From Candidatus Omnitrophota bacterium (GTDB taxonomy: Bacteria > Ratteibacteria > UBA8468 > B48-G9 > JAFGKM01): 5,479 nucleotides of DNA. The position numbers were made by a program, and so were the translations under genes. The DNA is taken from the NCBI GenBank assembly GCA_023819365.1, contig JAMWBP010000059.1, forward strand, positions 1-5,479. Direction: 5' to 3'. Below are positions 1 through 4,149 of this stretch, one piece after another (position 1 is the first letter of the stretch; every line of letters begins with the position of its first letter). The notes under the pieces were generated by a model, which worked only from the letters and a program-made list of their open reading frames with translations, ran no database searches and had not been told where the DNA came from.

Positions 1-90
1 TGGTTCGGGGTAGGAGCAAAGCCATCTCCACGAGTTAAGTCCATTCTGAGAAAGAAGGGTATTTTTATCCCGCTAAATGTGGAGAAGTAA
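1..90 (+). CDS. rpsP: 30S ribosomal protein S16, C-terminal end (partial)
   Basis: The first frame is open from the window edge to a TAA at 88-90 and encodes 29 residues. They align by eye with the S16 C-terminus: W-x3-GAKPS-x2-V-x2-IL-x3-G-I matches the conserved pattern in which a Trp/Leu pair precedes GAxPSDTV and a short basic tail (for example the end of Bacillus S16). S16 is an assembly protein of the small ribosomal subunit. The other two forward frames are closed by stops near 11 and 36. The next gene, trmD, starts 13 bp downstream, which fits the widespread rpsP-(rimM)-trmD-rplS order and supports the call. The family assignment rests on a short tail plus context, so it is good but not certain. 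Confidence 0.8.
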   Translation, partial: WFGVGAKPSPRVKSILRKKGIFIPLNVEK

Positions 91-103
91 AGCATAAAAT
101 TAA

Positions 104-802
104 ATGCGGATAGATATCATTACGATATTCCCTGAAATTTTTGCACCCCTGAATGTAAGTATAGTTAAAAGGGCCGTTGAAAAAAGAACTGTTGAGATAA
201 AGGTCTGGAACTTAAGGGACTTTACAAAAGATAAACATAAAAAGGTAGATGATACCCCTTATGGTGGTGGCAAAGGGATGGTGTTAAAGTGTGAACCAAT
301 CTTTGCCGCTGTAGAACACATAAAGCAGTACAACAAAAAAGGAAAGGTTATATTGACAACTCCGCAGGGTTATCTATTCAACCAGGGGATGGCAAAAAGA
401 TTAAGCGGAGAGGAAGGACTGATAATTATATGTGGCCACTATGAAGGCGTGGATGAACGGGTAAGTTCCATTGTTGATTATGAAATCTCTATCGGTGACT
501 ATGTACTTACAGGTGGTGAACTACCAGCAATGGTTATAATTGACTGTGTAGTAAGGTTGTTGCCCGGGGTATTACCAAAGGAAGCACCTGTTTTTGATAG
601 TTTCTCCCAGCACCTTCTGGACTGGCCATCATATACAAAACCGGCTGTTTTTAGGGAGATGAAGGTTCCAGAAGTACTTCTTTCAGGAAACCATAAAGAA
701 ATAGCACATTGGAGAAAGGAACAGGCAGAGAAAAGAACAAAAGAGAGAAGACCGGAAATTTATAAAAGATACTTAAAAAACCAGGAGAAAAATAATGAGT
801 AA
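104..802 (+). CDS. trmD: tRNA (guanine-37-N1)-methyltransferase TrmD
   Basis: TrmD transfers a methyl group from S-adenosylmethionine to N1 of G37 in tRNAs reading CNN and some other codons, which prevents +1 frameshifting. It acts in the cytoplasm as a knotted SPOUT dimer. The 232-residue length is typical. Visible motifs are [11 protein letters not shown] at 3-13, [11 protein letters not shown] at 52-62, the knot segments [10 protein letters not shown] (111-120) and [15 protein letters not shown] (128-142), LLPGVL (152-157) and LLSGNH (192-197). D165 in VFDSF is the expected catalytic Asp and R151 the expected partner Arg. The usual PHYTRP segment reads PSYTKP (175-180), a His-to-Ser and Arg-to-Lys change. 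The purine-rich GGAGAAG at 81-87 is too far upstream for a good Shine-Dalgarno, so translation may be weak or coupled to rpsP. The gene overlaps rplS by 8 bp. Confidence 0.97.
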   Translation: MRIDIITIFPEIFAPLNVSIVKRAVEKRTVEIKVWNLRDFTKDKHKKVDDTPYGGGKGMVLKCEPIFAAVEHIKQYNKKGKVILTTPQGYLFNQGMAKRLSGEEGLIIICGHYEGVDERVSSIVDYEISIGDYVLTGGELPAMVIIDCVVRLLPGVLPKEAPVFDSFSQHLLDWPSYTKPAVFREMKVPEVLLSGNHKEIAHWRKEQAEKRTKERRPEIYKRYLKNQEKNNE

Positions 803-1130
803 GAAAATAATTGCAGAAATTGAAAAGAAACTTACACCTTCCAAAGAGATACCCGAGTTCTGGCCAGGTGATGAGGTTACAGTTTATGTAAAACTGAAGG
901 AAGGGGAAAAAGAGCGGATTCAGGCATTCACAGGTACCTGTATTGCCAGAAAAGGTATGGGCTTAAGGGAAACATTTACTGTAAGAAAGGTATCCTATGG
1001 TGAAGGGGTTGAAAGGACATTCCCTCTATATTCTCCTCTTATAGCAAAAATAGAGGTGATAAGAACCAGAGAGAAAAACAGACTTGCTCCACGTGCCAAG
1101 ATGTATTATCTCAAAGAAAAGGGTGGATGA
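795..1130 (+). CDS. rplS: 50S ribosomal protein L19
   Basis: L19 sits at the interface of the large and small subunits and contributes to the inter-subunit bridge near the A site. The 111-residue protein shows the family core in order: [19 protein letters not shown] (19-37), ERIQAFTG (40-47), [20 protein letters not shown] (50-69), [11 protein letters not shown] (71-81) and the C-terminal [10 protein letters not shown] (100-109). The loop before RAK is a little longer than in many L19 proteins (TREKNRLAP), and the tail after YYL is very short. The start is fixed by AGGAG at 783-787, 7 bp upstream of ATG 795. It overlaps the trmD stop by 8 bp, so the two genes are probably translationally coupled. 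Confidence 0.97.
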   Translation: MSKKIIAEIEKKLTPSKEIPEFWPGDEVTVYVKLKEGEKERIQAFTGTCIARKGMGLRETFTVRKVSYGEGVERTFPLYSPLIAKIEVIRTREKNRLAPRAKMYYLKEKGG

Positions 1131-1134
1131 GCAG

Positions 1135-1485
1135 GTGGATACCAGAAGCAAGGGTAAAACAGGTGAAGAACTGGCAGTAAGATTTTTAAGAAAACGCGGA
1201 TACCGTATAGTATGCAGAAATTTTAAGACAAAATCAGGCGAGATAGACATTATAGCAAAAGATGGACAATGCATTGTATTTGTAGAGGTGAAACTGAGAG
1301 AATCTATTTCATCAGGTTATCCTTCTGAATCTGTTGGAAAGACAAAGATATCCCACATTCAGAAGGCATCTCTTTTATATCTGAGTAAGCATAACCTTTC
1401 TAATATACCCTATAGATTTGAAGTGGTAAGCATCCTTAAGGAAGACAGGAATTATAAGATAGACCTCATCCCTATTGAGATGTAA
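1135..1485 (+). CDS. yraN: YraN/UPF0102 family endonuclease-like protein
   Basis: This is a small protein of the UPF0102 family, which has a restriction-endonuclease-like fold and is commonly encoded close to rplS and rnhB; its cellular role is not settled. From the GTG at 1135 it is 116 residues. It begins VDTRSKGKTGEE, which matches the usual family N-terminus (M-x-TR-x2-G-x2-GE). GEIDII at 35-40 and FVEVK at 49-53 give the nuclease-like set E36, D38, E51 and K53. GTG 1123, which overlaps the rplS stop, is an alternative start adding four residues. A TTG at 1084 would bury 47 bp in rplS and adds no conserved sequence. AAGGGTGG just upstream could act as a ribosome binding site. The stop codon is 1 bp from the 3' end of a convergent tRNA gene. 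Confidence 0.9.
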   Translation: MDTRSKGKTGEELAVRFLRKRGYRIVCRNFKTKSGEIDIIAKDGQCIVFVEVKLRESISSGYPSESVGKTKISHIQKASLLYLSKHNLSNIPYRFEVVSILKEDRNYKIDLIPIEM

Positions 1486-1486
1486 G

Positions 1487-1558
1487 AGCCCATGGTCGGA
1501 TTTGAACCGACGACCCGCGCATTACGAATGCGCTGCTCTACCACTGAGCTACACGGGC
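1487..1558 (-). tRNA. tRNA-Thr (anticodon CGU, reads ACG)
   Basis: The reverse complement folds as a complete 72-nt cloverleaf. The acceptor stem is GCCCGTG/CATGGGC with one G-U pair. The D arm is GCTC-AGTGGTA-GAGC. The anticodon stem is GCGCA/TGCGC with loop TTCGTAA, giving anticodon CGT. The variable loop is GGGTC, and the T arm is GTCGG-TTCAAAT-CCGAC. The discriminator is U73, which is seen in some bacterial threonine tRNAs. CCA is not encoded: CTT follows the discriminator, so CCA must be added by nucleotidyltransferase. The anticodon serves the threonine codon ACG. The gene stands alone and converges on yraN, so any 3' trailer is antisense to the yraN 3' end. No clear promoter was seen; the upstream DNA is the heptamer-repeat region. 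Confidence 0.96.
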
Positions 1559-1567
1559 ATATTTTTA

Positions 1568-1668
1568 AAAAGTCAAAAGTTAAAAGGCAAAAGTTTTTAT
1601 CTTTTCACAATTTCAATTGGTTTCTTAATTTTTTAATTTTGACTTTTGAATTTTACCTTTTGACTTTA
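1568..1668. repeat. Inverted pair of heptamer tandem repeats (AAAAGTY)
   Basis: The left arm, 1568-1595, is four 7-bp units in a row: AAAAGTC, AAAAGTT, AAAAGGC, AAAAGTT. The right arm, about 1634-1668, carries five units of the reverse complement: TAATTTT, GACTTTT, GAATTTT, ACCTTTT, GACTTTA. The arms pair imperfectly over about 26 bp around a roughly 40-nt AT-rich centre. The block lies between the tRNA 5' end and the VIT-like gene. It could be a low-complexity intergenic repeat, a weak transcription-terminating or processing structure, or the upstream region of the tRNA promoter; the sequence alone does not decide. A pyrimidine-rich tract follows at about 1669-1694, and nothing coding was seen in 1559-1775. 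Confidence 0.75.
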
Positions 1669-1757
1669 TTCCTTTTACTTCTGCTTCTCCTCCCAAAAGC
1701 AAGGCAAACCCAAGTTCAGTAATTACCCTGTCTTTATTTTACTATAAACTCCTTCTA

Positions 1758-1766
1758 TGTTAAAAT
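1758..1766 (+). promoter_or_regulatory. Candidate extended -10 promoter for the VIT-like gene
   Basis: TGT followed by TAAAAT resembles an extended -10 element (TGn plus a TATAAT-like box). There is no convincing -35 hexamer, although TTTACT at 1737-1742 lies 18 bp upstream. Transcription would start only a few bases before ATG 1776. This is a weak call in AT-rich DNA. Confidence 0.3.
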
Positions 1767-1775
1767 AGACCTTCT

Positions 1776-2249
1776 ATGAAACACTCATTAAAGACAGGTT
1801 TCAGTTTTGGGCTGACATCAGGAATTATAACAACCTTAGGGTTTATCTCAGGGTTCCACTCCATCCAGTCAAAACTCATTATCATCGGCGGAATTCTTAC
1901 AATTGCTATTGCTGATGCGTTTTCAGATGCACTTGGTATACATATCTCAGAGGAATCAGAGATAACGCATAACATTAAAGAGATATGGCTGGCAACACTG
2001 TCAACATTTATGTCAAAATTTATATTTTCTGCATCTTTCCTTGTCCCTGTAGTTTTTTTACCTTTAAATCTCGCATTTATTGTGAGCATTATCTGGGGTA
2101 TCTTTTTAATACTCATATTCAGTTATATCCTCGCAAAACAGCAGAAGGAAAGTCCTATCAAGGTTATCGGAGAGCATCTCCTGATTGTTATAATTGTTCT
2201 TGTCCTCACACACCAAATAGGAGAGTTTATTGCAACCAGGTTTAACTGA
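1776..2249 (+). CDS. VIT1/CCC1-family (vacuolar iron transporter-like) membrane protein
   Basis: The 157-residue protein is mostly hydrophobic, with about five membrane segments (roughly residues 10-30, 33-54, 78-97, 99-120 and 134-153). The N-terminal half carries the VIT/CCC1-like signature: FGLTSGIITTLGFISG (11-26), then ILTIAIADAFSDALGIHISEESE (40-62), with the acidic D47, D51, E59, E60 and E62 at the end of the second segment. Family members move Fe2+ or Mn2+ across membranes, often by proton exchange. This one is short: it lacks the long cytoplasmic metal-binding insert between segments 2 and 3 of VIT1. The transported ion is therefore unknown. No Shine-Dalgarno precedes ATG 1776 and a -10-like box lies 10 bp upstream, so the message may be leaderless. 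It stands alone, and its stop is 3 bp from the stop of the convergent pseudopilin gene. Confidence 0.8.
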   Translation: MKHSLKTGFSFGLTSGIITTLGFISGFHSIQSKLIIIGGILTIAIADAFSDALGIHISEESEITHNIKEIWLATLSTFMSKFIFSASFLVPVVFLPLNLAFIVSIIWGIFLILIFSYILAKQQKESPIKVIGEHLLIVIIVLVLTHQIGEFIATRFN

Positions 2250-2252
2250 TTA

Positions 2253-2993
2253 TTATGGCTGGGGTTGAAAGTTCGGGTATGTCCGCGAATCCCAGACAAT
2301 ATCTGCATCAAACCCTTTACCACCACCTACCTTGTTTTTCCCGTAACTGCCGAGTATAAAGTACTCACGACTGGGAACTAAACTTGCAGAAATACTGGCG
2401 ACAAGAAAGTCCCCTGGTTTGCTTCTTGCCCAGGCAATCACATTGTTTCCTTCCTGAAGGGTTACTTCCTTTTCTATTATCTGCGGACGTGGATTATTTT
2501 TAAATTCCCACTCATGAACTACTACAACACCATTTAGTGTAATATCACAGGCAGTAACTCCATAATTTTCAATCCTTAATATCGCCTTACCTGCATATGA
2601 CTCAAAATATGCAGTATATGTATCCGGTTTACCATGTTCCCTTGGTAGGGCAGGAGAATTCCAGAGGGTGGTAGGCGGTATCTGATAAAAATATGGAACA
2701 CCCCATGGGTCACTCGGAACCTCTCTTACATATGGACCTCTCCATCCCTTCTCTTGGAGTTTTGGTGGATTACCCTGTATAAGATTGCTTAGGAAGACAG
2801 GGTAATATCCTGTATCATCCTTGACAGATTCCAGTGCCTGTGCAAGTTGTGCAATCTGTGCCTTTGCACTTACTACCTTTGCTTTTTGGAGTACATTACC
2901 TACAAGTTTTAAACTTATAATTGCAAGTATAAAGATAATTAAAACAACTACTAATATCTCTACCAACCATATCCCTTTATTATTTCTTTTCAC
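2253..2993 (-). CDS. GspG-like type II secretion pseudopilin with inserted beta domain
   Basis: Starting at a GTG, the 246-residue product opens with a short basic leader ending in Gly7. A hydrophobic helix follows (residues 8-32) with Glu12 at mature position +5, which is the prepilin peptidase (PilD/GspO) signature with cleavage G7/I8. The GspG core continues with the helix AKAQIAQLAQALESVKDDTGYYP (43-65), GWRGPYV (83-89) and the DPWGVPYFY strand (95-103). The usual C-terminal loop, SYG-x5-GG-G-x3-DADI, appears at 216-232. About 100 residues are inserted between strand and loop (108-209). They include a compact beta-rich segment (137-203) with LRIENYG, ITLNGVVVV, a KEVTLQEGNN turn and RSKPGDFL, resembling small Ig-like modules of extracellular proteins. 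It is last in a three-gene operon, 13 bp after the preceding gene, with only a distant AGG as ribosome binding site. It probably forms a periplasmic pseudopilus or surface pilin. Confidence 0.9.
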   Translation of the reverse strand: MKRNNKGIWLVEILVVVLIIFILAIISLKLVGNVLQKAKVVSAKAQIAQLAQALESVKDDTGYYPVFLSNLIQGNPPKLQEKGWRGPYVREVPSDPWGVPYFYQIPPTTLWNSPALPREHGKPDTYTAYFESYAGKAILRIENYGVTACDITLNGVVVVHEWEFKNNPRPQIIEKEVTLQEGNNVIAWARSKPGDFLVASISASLVPSREYFILGSYGKNKVGGGKGFDADIVWDSRTYPNFQPQP

Positions 2994-3006
2994 ATTTATA
3001 TTATAC

Positions 3007-3552
3007 CTATTTTTTGCGGTAATAATCTATTGCTCCAAGTTTTTTCTCCTTCCCTAAGTTAAACCACATTTGCATTGAGATGGGTATAACAATCTTTTCA
3101 TTACCTATATACACAATCGTCTCACTTTTGGTCTGTTGCCCAAATATATTATTATAATATCTAAAACCGACCTCTATTCCAGGTATATCATTATCCTGCC
3201 TTGCAGGAGTGGTATATCTAAAAACAGGTGCTTTTACAAGTGTGAATGCAAATCCAATAATTCCAAAAATAACTATATAGAACTTTCTGTTTTTGAGCAA
3301 TCCAGAACCCTTTTCAGAATATTTGGCAGGTTTATTGTATACTGGGATGTATTTGTTTTCTGGGATGGTAGATATTTTTTTTTCTTCAATCTTTTCCTCT
3401 TCTAATTTAGCCCTTTTAATTTCTTTATCCTCTTTCTTTATCTCTGGTGCGCCTTTCATCAACATTTCATCTAATTCTTTCTGTAACTTTTTAATATTTT
3501 TCTCTATATCATCACCTTCGCCAACGCTAAATTTTTTATCCTTATCATCCAT
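3007..3552 (-). CDS. Unrecognised coiled-coil, single-TM protein in the pseudopilin operon
   Basis: I do not recognise a family for this 181-residue protein. The first 60 residues are strongly charged, rich in Lys and Glu and heptad-like (IEKNIKKLQKELDEML, then a KEE/EEK stretch), so probably a cytoplasmic coiled coil. A Pro/Tyr linker follows (64-88), then one membrane helix at about 91-107 (FYIVIFGIIGFAFTLVK). The C-terminal ~75 residues (108-181) look like a small periplasmic beta domain (GIEVGFRYYNN, ETIVYIGNEKIVIPISM). This topology resembles inner-membrane assembly or scaffold proteins of secretion and pilus systems, but no homology is claimed. AAGGAG lies 7 bp upstream of ATG 3552. The gene sits 24 bp after the zinc-finger gene and 13 bp before the pseudopilin. 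A run of nine A occurs in the coding strand (3375-3383 on the window). Confidence 0.8.
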   Translation of the reverse strand: MDDKDKKFSVGEGDDIEKNIKKLQKELDEMLMKGAPEIKKEDKEIKRAKLEEEKIEEKKISTIPENKYIPVYNKPAKYSEKGSGLLKNRKFYIVIFGIIGFAFTLVKAPVFRYTTPARQDNDIPGIEVGFRYYNNIFGQQTKSETIVYIGNEKIVIPISMQMWFNLGKEKKLGAIDYYRKK

Positions 3553-3576
3553 CTAAAATCTCCTTCTTTCCTGGTT

Positions 3577-3846
3577 TTACAAAAACCTTCTTATTATTAG
3601 ATAAATAGCAAACAGGATAACAATAAAAATTATAAACTTTATAAGTCCTGCAATACCATTACCTTTACTTCTCTTCGCTTCAAGTGCTTCAGCACGCCTT
3701 GCAAAAACAGCAAACCTTTCAGCGCACTCTAAAGAGCAGAATATACCATCCTCTTTTATAATACGGCACTCACTGCATAGCGGTCTTCCACACTGCTTAC
3801 ACCGCGCCACAGCAGGCCTGCCCGTATGAAAAAAGCACTCTGCCAT
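3577..3846 (-). CDS. B-box-like zinc-finger protein with C-terminal membrane anchor
   Basis: The 89-residue protein has a cysteine/histidine-rich N-terminal half. C4, H7, C16, C19, C24, C27, C37 and C41 have the spacing of a small B-box-type or treble-clef zinc-binding domain (C-x2-H-x8-C-x2-C-x4-C-x2-C-x9-C-x3-C). A short basic linker follows, then a hydrophobic C-terminal segment (about 66-86, IKFIIFIVILFAIYLII) ending RRFL, so the protein is probably tail-anchored with the zinc domain in the cytoplasm. Similar B-box-plus-TM proteins occur in bacteria, often near membrane or rhomboid-type genes, with no settled role. It has the best ribosome binding site of the operon, AGGAGG at 3856-3851, four bases before ATG 3846. 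It is first in the operon, directly behind the promoter at 3866-3894. It could be an accessory or regulator of the pseudopilin system. Confidence 0.85.
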   Translation of the reverse strand: MAECFFHTGRPAVARCKQCGRPLCSECRIIKEDGIFCSLECAERFAVFARRAEALEAKRSKGNGIAGLIKFIIFIVILFAIYLIIRRFL

Positions 3847-3850
3847 ATGC

Positions 3851-3856
3851 CCTCCT
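3851..3856 (-). promoter_or_regulatory. Shine-Dalgarno of the zinc-finger gene
   Basis: Read on the - strand this is AGGAGG, four bases before ATG 3846. It fixes that start codon. Confidence 0.85.
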
Positions 3857-3865
3857 GTTTATAAT

Positions 3866-3894
3866 AGTATACTTCTTATATAATGCAATGACAA
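3866..3894 (-). promoter_or_regulatory. Sigma70-type promoter of the B-box/pseudopilin operon
   Basis: On the - strand, TTGTCA (3894-3889) is followed by a 17-bp spacer and TATACT (3871-3866). Each hexamer matches the consensus in five of six positions. Transcription should start near 3859, leaving a leader of about a dozen bases that is almost entirely the Shine-Dalgarno region. This supports reading the three downstream genes as one transcript. No internal terminator was seen between them. Confidence 0.65.
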
Positions 3895-3910
3895 GACAGG
3901 TGAGGCAAAC

Positions 3911-4006
3911 ACCGCTATTTCGTGTGATGAATCACCCCGCTACATTGTTAAATTTTTGTAGCGGTCGCATTTATGCGACGAATTGTGCAATGGGTCGGAC
4001 CGCTAC
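3911..4006. repeat. Inverted pair of palindromic REP-like repeats
   Basis: Two related units face each other. The right unit starts TGTAGCGG (3957-3964), continues into the hairpin GTCGCAT-TT-ATGCGAC (3964-3979) and then GAATTG, and ends with GACCGCTAC (3998-4006), which pairs with GTAGCGGTC at 3958-3966. The left unit, on the - strand, starts TGTAGCGG (3944-3937), continues through the smaller hairpin GTGAT-TC-ATCAC (3935-3924) and then ACGAAAT. The two outer TGTAGCGG octamers form an 8-bp inverted repeat around a 12-base AT-rich centre (3945-3956). The layout (conserved head, diverged palindrome, ACGAA-T) looks like a dispersed intergenic repeat family. No coding potential was seen here. 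Confidence 0.75.
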
Positions 4007-4008
4007 GA

Positions 4009-4040
4009 TTGACTTTTATTATGATATAAAAAGTCATAAT
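4009..4040. repeat. Overlapping AT-rich inverted repeats
   Basis: GACTTTTAT (4011-4019) pairs with ATAAAAAGTC (4026-4035), with one bulged base. ATTATGA (4018-4024) pairs exactly with TCATAAT (4034-4040). The two hairpins share bases and cannot form together. The segment also holds TTGACT (4009-4014) and TGATATAAA (4022-4030, extended -10-like), so it could be an upstream promoter with an operator-like dyad. It has no adjacent U tract typical of a terminator. Confidence 0.45.
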
Positions 4041-4095
4041 ATAACAAAAAATTAGATGGAAATGTGTTACCAGGATACTTTATCCGTGCGAACAG

Positions 4096-4124
4096 TTGAC
4101 AGAAAAAGAGAAAAGTTATAAAGT
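4096..4124 (+). promoter_or_regulatory. Candidate promoter of the hydrolase operon
   Basis: A perfect TTGACA (4096-4101) is followed after 17 bp by TAAAGT (4119-4124), or after 15 bp by TATAAA (4117-4122). Neither -10 option is ideal. Transcription would start near 4131, about 20 bases before ATG 4150. The extended -10-like box at 4022-4030 is a possible second, upstream promoter. Confidence 0.4.
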
Positions 4125-4137
4125 GAAAGGAAAAGGG

Positions 4138-4145
4138 AAAGGAGG
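4138..4145 (+). promoter_or_regulatory. Shine-Dalgarno deciding the hydrolase start
   Basis: AAAGGAGG lies four bases before ATG 4150. It is a near-perfect anti-Shine-Dalgarno complement and favours this ATG over the in-frame TTG at 4096. Confidence 0.85.
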
Positions 4146-4149
4146 TATT

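Noticed and set aside
1..90. The left partial gene being rimM, as often found before trmD
   Set aside because: The residues lack the RimM PRC-barrel ending and instead match the S16 tail (GAKPS, IL-x3-G-I).
1084..1134. TTG start for yraN inside rplS
   Set aside because: It would overlap rplS by 47 bp and adds residues that family members lack; the conserved DTRxxGKxGE start begins at GTG 1135.
1026..1274. Reverse ORF of 82 codons
   Set aside because: It is the antisense shadow of rplS and yraN, with no ribosome binding site or recognisable motif.
1492..1722. Forward ORF beginning MVGFEPTTRAL
   Set aside because: Its first part is the antisense of the tRNA-Thr gene, a well-known source of false proteins, and the rest is low-complexity repeat.
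1760..2116. Reverse ORF of 118 codons opposite the VIT-like gene
   Set aside because: The forward frame carries a clear family signature and membrane segments; the reverse frame is a shadow.
1985..2326. Forward 86-codon and reverse 67-codon ORFs
   Set aside because: They lie within the VIT-like and pseudopilin genes in other frames and have no plausible protein features.
3000..3005. Perfect TATAAT on the - strand just before the pseudopilin start
   Set aside because: There is no matching -35 at 16-18 bp, the region is AT-rich, and the gene is well explained as part of the upstream operon.
2821..3556. Three forward ORFs (2821-3057, 3136-3405, 3293-3556)
   Set aside because: They are antisense to the pseudopilin and coiled-coil genes; their Ser/Phe-rich composition is what the complement of Lys/Glu codons gives.
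3911..4006. CRISPR array or phage attachment site
   Set aside because: There are only two inverted palindromic units, no regular direct repeats with unique spacers, and no integrase or tRNA junction next to them.
4096..4149. TTG start adding 18 residues to the hydrolase
   Set aside because: The TTG is the first part of a TTGACA -35-like box, the added residues are Lys/Gly-rich without family support, and AAAGGAGG precedes ATG 4150.
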